This document shows positions 48,132-60,589 of a stretch of DNA of 64,000 bases, one piece after another (positions within the stretch are counted from its first letter, which is position 1; every line of letters begins with the position of its first letter). The notes beneath the pieces were generated by a model. It saw only the letters and a program-made list of their open reading frames with translations, ran no database searches and was not told the origin of the DNA. This stretch comes from Chionoecetes opilio. Taxonomy: Eukaryota > Arthropoda > Malacostraca > Decapoda > Majidae. Location: the NCBI GenBank assembly GCA_016584305.1, contig JACEEZ010006494.1, positions 106,626-170,625 on the forward strand, written 5' to 3'. The position numbers were made by a program, and so were the translations under genes.

Positions 48132-49051
48132 TGTAATGGCTAGAAATTTTATAGACATTCAAGTCCTCGTATCCCCATTGCGTGCGCGCAGCACCAGGCT
48201 TTTGCTACTACTGGGAGTTGCCAGTTAATGTTTTTCTGGTGTCTGGAAAGGATTCCAGTCAGTGGGGAGGGGTTTTAGGCTCACAGTTGCCTCCCCACGA
48301 GTAGCGGGGTGCGCTAGCAGAAACGCCCGAAGTAAATTGCATGTGGTGGCTGATAGGAATCAGGCATGCGTAATAAGAAACAGGGTATAGAAAATATGTT
48401 TGGATGAGCCGAAGTGGCAACGCGCCACCAGCCGCCATCTTGGAACAGCCAGGACGACCTCAGTCGACCTGGCTCGGCCATTCTGTTGCAGGTCACCGCC
48501 ACGACTACAACTCCCCCAGCCGAGGACGTCTTTTGGACCTCTCGCCACCTCCTTCCAGTTCCCCGCGTGTCTGGTGCTTGATTCCTGCTAGCAGACGCAG
48601 GGCAAGCCATACCGCGAGGAGAAGGAGGGTTTGGTTGGGGCAGACGTGAGCTGGGAAGAGGAGTGCATGGAGACTGGCGACCACGTGTGTACACCGCGAC
48701 GAGGACAAGGCCACAGGTTCCTCGGTAAAAGCGTGAGATAATCCATAACCCCTTATATCTATTCCCCAGCCAGATACTAGACAGTAGGTTATCGTAGGCG
48801 TATGTAGGGAAGATATTTAGGGCGTGAGTGAGTGAATGAATCTTGTGCTGGTGTGCTATTTTTGCTGTGTGTAGATTAGTTGTAAATAAACTAGTTAAAG
48901 TGTTTACCATGTGTTTATTGTTACCCTGTATGTAGTCCTGGACCCGATAGCTTCAGTGAGTCAAACAAGCAACCCGAAGGTGATTTAATTATTGAGAGGT
49001 AAGTGAAGTCTAAGTACTTAAAACCCCCAGTAAAAAATCTAAACCTTTACA
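48132..49051 (+). repeat. 3' LTR, 920 bp
   Basis: It matches the 5' LTR over its full length with scattered substitutions and small indels. It ends CCTTTACA followed by the GTCAT target duplication. Confidence 0.92.
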
Positions 49052-49225
49052 GTCATCAACTTGCTACTTGGTCTTTATTGGTGTTACTTTTTTGAAGCTC
49101 TTGTGCTCATTTTAGAAAGAGAGAGAGAGAGAGAAAGTGAGAGAGATATCAGATCAGATCAAAACGTTTATTGTGAATAATGTACACATTATACATAATA
49201 CATATATAATTAAGGGTACAAAAAT

Positions 49226-49290
<65 letters not shown>

Positions 49291-49435
49291 GGAAAATCCG
49301 GACGTATGGCAACGCTAGACTACCAGGACCCTACTAAACCTTATAAAATAGGGATCAACGAAGTACCTAATATAAGAACATAAGAAAATAAGAAAGCTAC
49401 AAGAGGCCCCGTGACCTACACGAGGTAGTACACGA
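49052..49435 (-). other. Displaced 5' side of the non-LTR element, (TA)n, retro tail fragment
   Basis: Bases from 49052 are the continuation of the non-LTR element beyond the LTR insertion, shown by the shared GTCAT. How far it extends is unclear; GA-rich sequence starts at 49119. (TA)n occupies about 49231-49287. 49375-49435 (AAGAACATAAGAAAATAAGA) is a short copy of the 3' tail of the second non-LTR family seen at about 31060-31110. Confidence 0.6.
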
Positions 49436-49769
49436 CAGGGGGAGGCGGTAGCGGAGTGGTTAGCGTCTCCAACTGGCGTTCTCGGTGACCCGAGTTCGAT
49501 CCCCGAAGAAAACCAAAACCTTTCTGCACCGTCGAGTGGCCTAAGAACACCCACATGCCCTGCCCATCAACTCTACCTTCGATTGCGAGTGCATCGGAGG
49601 ACACACGGGGGCGGCATGAGCCTCACAGGCGTCACTATAAGAATTCTGCCTGCGCCACCACGGGCGAGGACCAACCATCACAGCCCTCAAGTGAACCTCC
49701 AGAGCCTACCATCCGAGCCCTGGGTCACCACTGCCTACAGGCAGTGGCACAGGCTACTATAGGCACAAA

Positions 49770-49807
<38 letters not shown>
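49436..49807 (+). mobile_element. tRNA-derived SINE with 35-base poly(A)
   Basis: The head GGTAGCGGAGTGGTTAGCG (A box) and CGAGTTCGATCCCC (B box, 49491-49504) form a tRNA-like pol III promoter. A non-tRNA body of about 265 bases follows, ending in 35 A residues at 49773-49807. Long A tails are typical of LINE-mobilised SINEs. No target duplication was found by eye. It differs from the SINE at 36475-36778. Confidence 0.85.
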
Positions 49808-49810
<3 letters not shown>

Positions 49811-50458
49811 CCAGTAACAAAATATCCCAGTATACTTCTAAAAAAAATAAGAGGCGTTGGCAGGAGCTGTTTCAAATACACCTTGATCACTTTTGCTGGA
49901 AAGAGCTAAGAAAATGTGCAGATGATTTATTAGTGGCATTTCTAAAGTTAATGAAATACAAAGTCACACGTTAAAGGATATAAGACGTAAATATCATTAA
50001 TTTAAATGTAATATTCAACATGTAGCCTAAATAGTTTATTATGGATGTGATACGAAGTATATGTGTCATTAGCAGTAAGATAGCATACATCCTCGTTTAT
50101 CACTTATGAAGAAAATAATACGCAGTGTATGCCAATAATATGTGCTATTATTCAACATTTTTATTATATTTTGCTTATATGATCATTAATTACTTACTTA
50201 CTACAGTACTAAGGAAAGATGCTGGTGATATATTTGTTTACATATAATACTGTACTATATAATAGACAATGTTTTGTTCATATGATAATCATTATTAAAT
50301 TATTTACTACATTTTGTTTTCCTGTAATATTCTACTGAATAATTGACATTAGTAGTATATAGCAATAATAAGTTACCTGTGTCCCGTAGATGTGTGGTAG
50401 ATTGCACGCTATATTGCAAATGTCCCGGTAGACCGCACACTATAGTGTAAATGTTCCG
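49808..50458. other. AT-rich, no gene seen
   Basis: No recognised repeat or coding region, except the left copy of a direct repeat flanking the hairpin element (TAGACCGCACACTATAG at about 50429-50445). Confidence 0.4.
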
Positions 50459-51048
50459 GTGTCGTGTGGGCAAGTGTCTGTTTACTAACAAAGGCAAAGA
50501 AAACGGGTGTTGAGGGGAATACTTACTAATATTGACTTGATCAACAAAGGCATGTCCAGGCGTCCTACGAAAACAAAACCCGTATTTATTTATCATTAAA
50601 AGGGGAGGGGGGGGGACACGAAGTGGAACACTCGCCGACGTCGGCGAGAATTCCTATCGGCGACAGTTATAGGTATGGTTTTGAGCATATATGATATATG
50701 AGGCATTCAATTTCGTACAGAAATGTCCTCTGAGCAGGAGATGGGGGTATATACGGGTGGTTAAGACATTTCTGTACGAAATTGAATGCCTCATATATCA
50801 TATATGCTCAAAACCATACCTATAACTGTCGCCGATAGGAATTCTCGCCGACGTCGGCGAGTGTTCCACTTCGTGCCCTCCCCGCCTCCCCTTTTAATGA
50901 TAAATAAAGACGGATTTGTTGTCGTAGGACGCTTTGCATGCCTTTGTTGATCAAGTCAATATTAGTAAGTATTCCCCTCAACACCCGTTTTCTTTGCCTT
51001 TGTTAGTAAACAGACTCCACCTCACAAACAGACACTTGCCCACACGAC
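50459..51048. mobile_element. Foldback hairpin element of 590 bp
   Basis: Arms 50459-50727 and 50765-51048 are almost perfectly complementary (GGTGTCGTGTGGGCAAGTG … CGTACAGAAATGTC) around a 37-base loop. The right arm carries an extra 17-18 bases (GACTCCACCTCACAAACA region). TAGACCGCACACTATAG at the left flank and TAGACCGCCCGCTATAG at the right are a candidate target duplication of about 17 bases. Non-coding. Class unknown. Confidence 0.8.
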
Positions 51049-52385
51049 ACCTGTAGACCGCCCGCTATAGTAGCACCAATATTTGTGTCGGTCGCTACAT
51101 TCGCTAAACTACAAGGTGTTTTTTAAGCAGGCTCGGGAAAAAGATTGCGAGGGAATTCGACGTATCACCGTTTGTATTTCATGGTCTAAGCCGCCAGATG
51201 TCCATAGTGTCGTCTCTCAGAAATGGGAACAAGGTGCTTTAAAGTAATCAGTTACGCATTTTTATTGTTTTGTTTATCAGCTGATGCTGTACTTCAATGA
51301 AGTTTTTAGTATCCAATGTATATCATAATATGCATACTCTAATATTAATAAAAGAATTTCATCGTTGAGTGCAAACAAAAAAATTTAGAAGGGCATTTAA
51401 CAGATACCAATAGAGAGGCCTGTTACAATGTTAAAACAGTCAGTTCTTACAGAAATGCCAATGAAATGCAACAAGAGACTATATTAGGTCAACTCATGTA
51501 AGGAAAACACATGTCATTGTCTGGAACAATTGAAACTAGGAAATAGACGTCCACACTAAAGATGTGGAACGTGTCCAAGCTCGCACAGGCTAAAGTCAAC
51601 TTTTTAAATACCCTCACCTTAAAATACTTCTATTACAACCTGACCTAACCCAACCTAACCTTCACCATCCCTTTTTTTTCTTTACTTTTTACAAAGAAAA
51701 GAAAATGGCTAAATTGTAATTTGTTGTTTTAAAACCATAGATGGTATTTATTTAATCAAAGAAATTTACTAAGCTCCAGCATAAATCTGCTCTTTTTTGT
51801 TTGCCTGGTGTTGAATTATCAGCAAGAATAGTGTGACTTCTTGTTGGCTTGATTCAGTCTTGCTCAAGCACATTTAAAACTTCTTTTAGGTCAGATCCAA
51901 ATTCCAGTGTAGCCTCATTGTTGGTGACTGGGCCTGAACTGTCAAAATTATTGTAGCGAAATATACTGCATAAATTTATATTGTATTGAAAATATTACCT
52001 GATTTGCTTGATGAGATGTTGGTATGGTCTCCTCTCCTGGATGTCTGGGCCTTGGATACCTTGCCTCGATTTATGTGTTTAATTTTGTTTTGTTTTGTTG
52101 TGTGGGACAAGGGGAAGTAGACTACGGACCTTGCAGTAGCACCCGTACGCCCATTGGGTTTAGTGCCAGAGGTCCTTTTTTGTTATTTTGTTCCGTCATG
52201 TATGCCGATTGCAGCTAGCCAACCAAATTGTCATAATTGTATTTCCCAATATAATTTTTAACTCTCACCAATTTCAATACACAACTCTTTATCACTTTGT
52301 TTCTCTCTTTCATCTTGCTTTAAACCTTTCCTTGAAAACATCTTTTAACTTCAATGTAAGAAACCTTCTGCCATTTGGGTATGGT
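51049..52385. other. Downstream flank of the Helitron helicase, no gene recognised
   Basis: AT-rich. Contains a short TTAGG-like run (CCTGACCTAACCCAACCTAA at about 51639-51663). The region probably includes the 3' end of the Helitron on the minus strand, but no hairpin plus CTRR end could be fixed. Confidence 0.4.
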
Positions 52386-53725
52386 TTAAATGCCAAGTGA
52401 GAACTCTAGACCTATCAAGACTCTGCCTTGACTCTTATGTATTGTGATGGCATATGCGGGAACTATTGGAAACATTGTTCTCATGCAAAGGGTTTTACCT
52501 TCATACCATGTTTTAGTTATGGGACAAATTGGTACTAATTTTGTTTCACATGTCACTCCAGAGAAGGAGTCTCCCTTGAACTGAGAAATTTCTACCAAGA
52601 CAACTGCAGGCAAGTTTGGGGGCCTTACACCAGATTTGTATAATATGTTCTGACCACACTTCTAGTACCATTGGTTAAACCAGCTTCACTCCAAAAATTA
52701 ACACCAACCAACATTACATCCATACCTTTACAAAGTAACAAGTTTTTAGGCAAACCACCATCTTGGTTTGAAGAGAGCTTACTATGAGCTGCTGTGACAC
52801 AGTTGTGCTCAGCTCTGACAACAGCAATTGGGTTACCTAATGAAGCTATCCGTCGGACATTATGCTCTTGCAAGTCCACATTATATGCACATAACATGAT
52901 TGCATACTTTCAAAAACTTTTCCTTTCAACAGGAGTGAAGTTGTTGCTGTTTAAGTCACGTTCCCCAAGTTTATACCAGTCATTTCTATCAAAAGTACCT
53001 TGGGACAATTTGGTCAAAAGATGTCTGAAATCTTTTTGATCGTCACCTTGTTGCCTCATGATTTCATCTAATACCACAGTCTTTTTGAAAAGCTTGAACA
53101 AGGACTGTCCAGTTATCAATGGAATCATAGTTTGGGTTTTACAAGCGTAGAGGGGTGAGTCGAGTACTGGTGGAAGTTGAGCAAAGTCCCCCATAATAAT
53201 CATTGAAATACCTCCAAAGGGTTCATTGTTGATTTTGATTTCCTGCAATCTTTTGTTTGTCATGTACAACCTATGCAGGCCCATCATTGACTTTTCATCA
53301 ATTGTAAGCAACTTGGTGCTTTCAGATTTCATTTGTAACTCCTGAAGAACATCTCCATGACAATCTGATATATCCTTACCAAACCCGACATTTACTGGAA
53401 GCTTGAACAAAGAATGCAAGGTACTCTTTCCAATCATGAATGCAGCTGTACCTGTAGGAGCAGCCTTTACCAGAAACTTTTTACCAGCTCTCTCTACAAT
53501 GAATTTGGAGACATAGTTTAGCAAGAAGCTTTTACCACAGCTAGCCCTACCAGCATATGTTATAAATGACAAAGCGGGAAGTGCTAGAGTCGAGACAGCT
53601 TACTTTTTGCCACCCAATCAATTAACATTTGTTAATAACTTTCTGCTTGAATTCTAGCTTTAAAGCTATCACAACCATCATACTCGTCAACCTCTGCAAT
53701 ACTTGCAGTTTCTTTTTTCCTCAAT
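52386..53725 (-). pseudogene. Helitron helicase (PIF1-type) domain
   Basis: Read on the minus strand from about 53725: YAGRASCGKSFLLNYVSKF (Walker A), APTGTAAFMIGKSTLHSLFK (motif Ia), LLTIDEKSMMG (Walker B), GGISMIIMGDFAQLPPV and later VPAYAITIHKSQG (motif VI). The A-x4-C-GKS loop has Cys where most have Thr. This order is that of the RecD/PIF1 helicase of Helitron RepHel proteins, which unwinds DNA during rolling-circle transposition. The frame has one in-frame stop (TGA, 52910-52912) and one frameshift between 52625 and 52613. The Rep part lies 3.7 kb further upstream. Confidence 0.85.
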
Positions 53726-56700
53726 TTTCCACACCCCCCCCCCATGCCCGAGCATCTTAGTACAGAGTCAGTCATACCAAAGACCCTGGGCCCATCAAAG
53801 ACGTCGACTTTATTTTCCCTCAGTAAACATAGTCATCAGCATAGATAGGATCTGTTGCTCATTAATCTATAAGCGGGTGGCAGTGAAACACAAGATTTTT
53901 TTTTTAGTTTTCTTAGAACTTGAAATCGCAGATGCGTGATATTTTTGCTGCATTGGGCTAATGAGGATCAAACTTATCTGTTAAAGATATTAACTTTCTA
54001 AGTCGATTTTTTTTTATAGACGTGTCACCACCAACTTGTTTCTTTAAATATTAGATAGAACATTTTTGCCCATAGAGAAAGTATAATTGTGTGCAGCTTT
54101 CAGCTAAGAGTGAACTTATAATTAATTTAGGCCTTTGGCCCATATTTGAAGTTTGAAATACAACAATGTTTTTAATTATATGCATAAATACATAATTATA
54201 GCTCCACTACCTACCCAGCGTCCACCACGTGATGCTAAGCTGACATGCAGACCCTGCACCATGCCCATCCCATCCATCCCATCAGATAAAGCGCATATTG
54301 TTTCTTAGCGATTTGTGCGTCTTTCTTTGCTTGTTATATGCTGGGCAGTAGTTGTCTTTGATTCAATCTGTACCGTTAAACATAACCCATCTCTTTTTGC
54401 TTTACAATCCACATGTTTTGAAGCCTGCGTCATAAAGATTGATGTGACGCCTCACGCTCGTGTGACAAGGATATTTAGGTGGCGACGGCAACATTTGTCA
54501 CGAATTTGTTTCAAACAAATACATCTCACACATTCCTTTAGCGTTAGCCCCCCCCCCACCCCCACCGCGTGCGTCATACAACATCTTTCCAATCAATCGT
54601 ATGAAAATATAGTCTCTCAAGCCTCAAATTATAGTTAACTATAGCATTTTTTTTTTTTTTTTTTTTTTGGACTACATTAGCGAAAGGTCGCGCATTCTTT
54701 GGGGTTCTTCCTTCCTGGCCTCTCATGCCATCTCCTACATAGCCAGTTCCGCAACTATGTCGGCGCCTTGTCATAAAGCATTCTGCTAGCAAATTCTCAC
54801 TGGTGCTGACAAAATAGACATTATTCTCTGAAATTAATCTGCATGTATAATTTTCCCGATCATTGTCTTGCAGTTCTTGTCAGTTAGTCAATCATCTTGA
54901 AAATGTGCTGTGACATGTGAAAATTAGGATCTACTGTAATGTAAACACCATTGTGCCATATATACTTCAACAAAACTCTGTAATCCTTAGCAAGACTCTC
55001 TGATGGATGCCAGCTGTATGCACTATATATAGCCTGCATACTCGAGTTGCCATTTTGTTTAACCATCCTAGAATGGCAGAGTTTTCCTGGCTGCCTCAAG
55101 CTTACAGAAATAGTACCGTGCATTATGCACCAGAAGATTGATCGCCAACAAATCTACATACATGTATTCACTGGTCAATCACTGACTGCGGGGATCCTCC
55201 TAACAATGTCATCGTCCAGTTGTGGCCATAAGCAGCATCTTTTATTTGATGAAAATTTAAGCAAGTTGGTTTATTTCGTCAGTGGAAGCTCTTTTCCAAT
55301 GGTCCCGGTAAATGATCTTGGTAACCATGAAGTTACCCTCATAACTCAGTCTTACGAAAGAAGTGTACTAGTGCTAGTTCATTCGCGTGCAAAAGACACT
55401 AAACCAATGTAATGCCCATGAATGTATACATCCTAGATGATCCTCCAAATTTTATCCTGTTCCATTACTCCAGCCCAGTCACGCTGACGACTTTGTGCAT
55501 ACATATCCCACAGCTAGAAGTTTTCCCAGCCCGGTCAATATCTATTAGTCACTCAAAAACATTATTGAATGATGCAGCAGACTGATCGCTGATATTCCAT
55601 CTTTGCGGTGTCACATAGCCCTAAAAATAATATTGTCCTAGCGTTTGCAAGTGATAACACGATAGCATTCCTCGTAACAGTCTTCGTCCGTGATAACACC
55701 ATCATTCAATTTATCTTGCGTAATCTGTCAAATCTTTTCTACCATCAAATCATAGAGATGTAACTCGTCTTGTTTTCCACCTTTCAGCCATGCAGCCTTC
55801 AGCAACGACGTTGGGCATAATAGCTCGTTCTCAGTTTGCTCTCCTGTCGATAACGTTGGCAGTACACTGTCAGTGCTGCTTATGAGCACATAATAACCTT
55901 ATAGCGATAGCAGTTTGCCTACTGCTGCCAGTGCCCTATCAGACAAGCTGCTATCTGTCACACTCTCTTAGCCAACAGTCTTCTCAAAGCGAGTTCGCAT
56001 TTGCTGTTAGGCCCTTTGTTAGGGTTAGGTTATCAATCCATGCTGCGGCCGCTTATCATAATCCATGTCCACTGACTCTTCACTAGCCTGAGTAAAGCAT
56101 GTCTTCTATTTACAGATTGATTGAAACTTCCTTTTCTTGGAGTTGCTCTAATCACACCTCTACTTTTAGCTCTTAAGCCATTCTTTCAATGCCTCTCATG
56201 TACTCTGCTTCCTCTGTAATTTGCTGTCTTGCCTTATCCAGTAGTAGGATATATACATATTCCGTTGCCTTCGCTAGCGTCTTCAGAAACTCTCGTTCCA
56301 GCTCTGGGAATCCTAATTTCTTTGTGGACAAAGCAATGTATTTACATCTACACACTCGGCAACTGCTATGTCAACAATTTAAGACATTGAATCAGCAAAT
56401 CTCTGCTATCTTTGACTTTGTCTTGATTACTTAATCCATTCGATTTTAGGAATCTTAAGATATTGGTTTACTATATAGCCACTATGGTAATACTGCGAGT
56501 ATTCTGTACTAGTTACTGACCTTCAAGTTTATGTTGGGATAGATGCTGAATTCAAATATAACACACCTGAGCCTATCTCTTACACTGATGAAACAATTGC
56601 CTAGCACATACTGTTTTTTCACATTTCTGTTCCTCTTTAGATATCTTGTTTCATAAAAGTAATGGCCATAATGCTCATTATAAGTGCCAGGTAACAACAG

Positions 56701-57446
56701 TAATGTTTGAGTCTATTCAGGTCATGTACCAACATAACAATAGTTTCACTGTCACTTAAACAGATAACATTGCTCACTTCTCAAGTTACACTTACGCCAA
56801 TCATATGCTAATTTCTCGTGCTTTGGATCGCCTCTAGAGAGAGAGAGATATTAGTATCGCTATATTCCATATAAATGTAAATTGTGAGAAGTAATAGTAA
56901 AGTATTAGCACACAAGAACAATTAACAGAAAACTCAATTAAAAAGAATGCTAGAAAACATAGCTCTCGCCAGATAGACTCGTCCTAACGCTACAAAGCGC
57001 TACATAGCACAAATATTCACTTAAAACTGATCGGCCTTAGGAGTGACACGATCTAATTACATTCAAATATGAATTAAATTTGCATGTGAAGTGTGTCCCA
57101 CTCTGAAACAAACCTATGCCTCGACATTTAAAAATTTTAAAGATCGCCGGTACCGAATATTTGGCATACCACACATATTGCCACATCAACTCTGACACAT
57201 GATTTTCAACCTGTCCGCGAACAACTGCGTATCATACCATATTAACTGCCCCACTCCCATCCACTCATCTAACTCTGCTATTATTCTGGTTCCTCCTCCT
57301 CCAACATGTAACTCATCAAGCCAGGATTATGCTCTTGTGCCTCGAGTGCACATTCCTGTAAATAGGTATCTGACTCTGCTTAAAAAAAAAACTTCCGCTA
57401 TGAGATAATTTCACTGCGACACAAAGGGTCTATTTAACAAACTCTT
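53726..57446. other. About 3.7 kb separating Helitron Rep from helicase; no gene recognised
   Basis: The RepHel frame stops making sense at 57447 and resumes at about 53725, so this block is probably a later insertion. Poly(C) runs occur at 53734 and 54549, a 23-base T run at 54646-54668, and a GAGAGAGAG run at 56839. I found no terminal repeats, target duplication or transposase. An open frame at 55047-55412 (+, 121 codons) lacks recognisable motifs. Confidence 0.5.
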
Positions 57447-59793
57447 TCAATCGGCTTCACAAGAACCAAACTCCTTACCAACATTATCTAGAGTACAACC
57501 AGGCTTGTCCATGAGCAGCAAGCACCTGCAGTAGTTCTCATATTTTGGATCACCTTTGTGCACAATGTACCTATAAGTGGGTATGAAAGCAGGGAAAACA
57601 TTTGCTTTTCTGACCTTCCATTTTTTGGTGAAATTACACATGAATTCTCTCAGACAAATATATTTTGGATGCTTGTCCCACTTGAACCTAAGAGGATAAT
57701 CCTGACAAAGTTTTTGAAAATTTGCATTGCTCTCTCTGGACCAGTATGCATCCTGCCAATTATCATCGTCATCAATATCTTCCGACTCATCGGCAACTGT
57801 TTTATTTACCTTTTTGCTTCTTTCAAGTTCGCATAACGTGGTTGTCTACTGTATTTGACATAAGGCAATCCCTGAATAATTATCAACAAACACTCATTTA
57901 CCGATATGTCTCTTTGACCTATGTTGGCATTCAAAATTTTCGCGGCTACCTTCCGAAGTGGTGTATCATCATTGATTTTTGAAGAGACACTTTTTGCTAT
58001 GCTAGAGAAGAAGTCTGACTGGGTCTCTGGTTTCATTATGAAATAATATATCAGCAGATACTTGAGAAGTTGATCATATGAAGAAATAGTCTTTTGATCA
58101 GTGTTGGTCATCCAAACTAATAGCAATTCACATATATGACCAACAATTGCAGTGTTGTTTCTTGCCAATACCAATTTGTCTTTAACATAGGAACAACCTT
58201 CAAAAACAGCAGAGTTTAGTTCATCCTGGGGCTTTCTTTCACAGACTCTAACCAACCATTTTGATTGCAACAAGGCTCATAGCCATGATACTCCATAGGA
58301 TGCTTGAACCGACAAATAAGACTTTGACCTTGTGAGTATTACCAGGCTTAGACAAAGGGTGTTTCAGGATCAGGAACCATTTTGTACCTTTTATGATTTT
58401 GACAGTAACCCAATTTACATTTGTGTAACATTACACGATTAACCAGCATTTCATATTGCTTGAGAAGCTCTTCATTGTTAATGGCCACATCTTTAAATTC
58501 TTTTCTAAGTACATTGCCAGAGGGTCGTGTACACATTTGTCCCAATGGTGCAGGCCAGTTTTTGGGGTCCAAGTTTGGGTGAATCACACTTATACCAGCA
58601 GATAGCGAGTTGAATTTTATCATTTTCTTCCTAGCTGCCAAGATTTCTCTTTTTTCTTCTTCTTTTTCTACCACAACCTTAGGTTCATCTTTGTCAGAAA
58701 CTATGGGCACAAGCATTTCAGCCGAATCCATATCTTTAACTGTTGGGCCATTTTGAACAAATATACCATGTGGCAGTGGATAGCACCTCTACTTTGAAAC
58801 TCATTTCTCATTATGTAGTCTTCACCACCGAGTTCAGGTTTTAGGACATATTCCCATAGCAAATCTACCCTCTTTTGGATGAATTCATTCATAATGTCAA
58901 CGTTTTCCCGAACAGCCTTTTGCCTGAGTAAGTAATCTGTCCTTTCATCAATGTAATTAACCAGATCCTGGCCTTCAGGTATGTCCACCCCAAACTTTTC
59001 ACCACAGTTTTGTTCAAATACTCCTCTGAGCCAGGTATAACCTATGCAAATCATACCAGTGAAAATCTACTGGGCTTACAGTCAAGAACAAGTTGAACAT
59101 TTTTTCATCTTTTGAAATTATTCTGAGATGTCGTAGAAAGGAATAGCTTTTTGAGATATGCTGTGAAGAGAATTGTTGACTGCCCTTGATGCCACTAGAA
59201 AAACAGTACAAACTTTTTAAAATGGCATGGTCACCTTGGTCTATCTTTTCCCTCAGTTCTTTAACACTTAAATGACCCATGTGTCTCTGTGCGTAAAGAT
59301 TACTAGAGTTAGTGTTTGCCTTCTTTGGTAATATTTGTTACAACTAGTGGAAATATTGGATAATTTGGAAACCTTCTGTCGTACCTCATGAGATGTTAAG
59401 CCCAGTCCATGAAGGTAGGTTGATTGCCCAACCTTGGCTTAGTAAAATCACCTTTACCATCAGGGAAGAGATGAGGAAAAGCCTTGGAGAAGAAACCTGG
59501 CATGAACTCACTTGCAGGCTCAGAGCTCTGCAAAATTTCCATTTTTGACTGGATTGTCAGAAGACTCATCGGAACCACCAACCTGAATGGAATCAACAGC
59601 CTTCTGAATGTTCATTAACAATACCCTTGCTCAAAGCTTCTCCAACGGTGGAATTGGGCCTTGGAATGTCATCGTCTTGTTGACAGCAACAGCGGCACAC
59701 AATCTATCTCCGTCTTCATCAAAGGCAACAGGATTGGTTTCAGACACCTCGAGCAAATTTTCATCATCAATTATCCTTCTAATGGACCCTACC
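57447..59793 (-). pseudogene. Helitron Rep (HUH nuclease) and N-terminal region
   Basis: Order on the minus strand: an acidic N-terminal part from the Met at about 59793 (MVGSIRRIIDDENL); FSKAFPHLFPDGKGDF near 59450-59490; ELREKIDQGDHAILKSLYCF and LFLTVSPVDFHWYDLHRL (Rep motif 1); EFQSRGAIHCHMVYLFK near 58740-58800, whose H-C-H is the HUH metal site; YDQLLKYLLIYYFIMKPE (catalytic tyrosine region); QRDISVNECLLIIIQGLPYV; and a RANVFPAF-like region to 57447. Rep cleaves single strands and starts rolling-circle transfer. At least five frame breaks exist (for example near 59596, 59300, 59040, 58720 and 58300), so it is inactive. The giant palindrome starts right at the N-terminal Met. Confidence 0.85.
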
Positions 59794-59879
59794 ATAACTA
59801 AGTCACGGTTTGTTTACATCGGTGCATTGTGGGGATAAGGCGGGGTCCGCCCGGGGTGGATCTACGAAGGAAAAACTAC

Positions 59880-60255
59880 GGCGATGGAAGAATTTCGAGC
59901 TATTTTGCGCGAAATTGATATTCCAGGTGCTATATTACTGTGCTCTGTTCTCGCTGACAACACTATAGAGAAGACCTGGGTAATGGCTGATGTGCAGAGG
60001 CTTCTAAACCAAGAAAACAGAGTCATAACAGAGCCTCGTCAAAAGGTAAGCAAACGTAGGTACGTAATGTGTCCCTACCACTTGCTTACTTCTTAATGAG
60101 ACTCTGCTGTGACTGTGTTCCTGGTTTAGAAGCCTTCGCACATCAACCATCACCTCAGGTCTTCTCTATGTTGTCAGCGAGCACGGAAATATAGCACCTG
60201 GAATATCAATTTCGCCCAAAACAACTCGAATTTTTTTCATCGTCGTAGTCTTCTC
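59880..60255. repeat. Terminal hairpin module inside the left arm
   Basis: 59880-60030 (CGGCGATGGAAGAATTTCGA…) is reverse-complemented at about 60110-60255, so the arm end can fold on itself. It also occurs at 1790-2175 and 62690-63060. A 70-codon frame starting MEEFRAILREIDIPGAILLC is open in the left copy only, so I do not call it a gene. Confidence 0.7.
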
Positions 60256-60589
60256 TTTGTAGGCTGTACATCATGGTTATGATAGTATTAAAATACCTTA
60301 TTAATTGAGTTCCTTTTGTTGTCTTTCCTCATAATAAGTAGTGGTACATCATGGTTTAAGTGTTACTTGACGAGGCAATGAATACTCTTGAGTCTATACC
60401 AACATCACCAACCTTTGCTTTGATTTATCTTATTACTCCATCCATAAACAAGTTGCATAACCACGGTGACATTACCCATCCTTGCCTCATGGTACCTGCA
60501 TGGTACTGTCGTCTACCGATATTTTTGTCCCTACGCAAATCGGGAAAACTCGCCGACAGTAATGGTTAGGTTGGTATCCGGTCATTTCG

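Larger units (their letters stand above)
42935..49051 (+). mobile_element. Ty3/Gypsy-like LTR retrotransposon, internally deleted
   Basis: The two LTRs start TGTAATGGCTAGA and end CCTTTACA. GTCAT flanks the insertion on both sides (42930-42934 and 49052-49056). The interior has a primer-binding-type site after the 5' LTR, gag from 43944, and an integrase N-terminal region at about 47100-47457. Protease, reverse transcriptase and RNase H are absent. 47458-48131 holds no recognised coding sequence. Gag is interrupted by the AATT-flanked twin element (44060-45821). The element lies inside, and is younger than, the non-LTR retrotransposon. Confidence 0.9.

Noticed and set aside
49436..49510. A functional tRNA gene
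   Set aside because: The tRNA-like head is followed by a body and a poly(A) tail, so it is a SINE; the acceptor stem does not close.
55047..55412. 121-codon plus-strand frame between Rep and helicase
   Set aside because: No recognised motif, no splice or start support, and a competing open stretch on the other strand.
59884..60096. 70-codon frame starting MEEFRAILREI in the giant palindrome
   Set aside because: It is open in one copy only; the mirrored copies at 1790-2175 and 62690-63060 carry stops and shifts.
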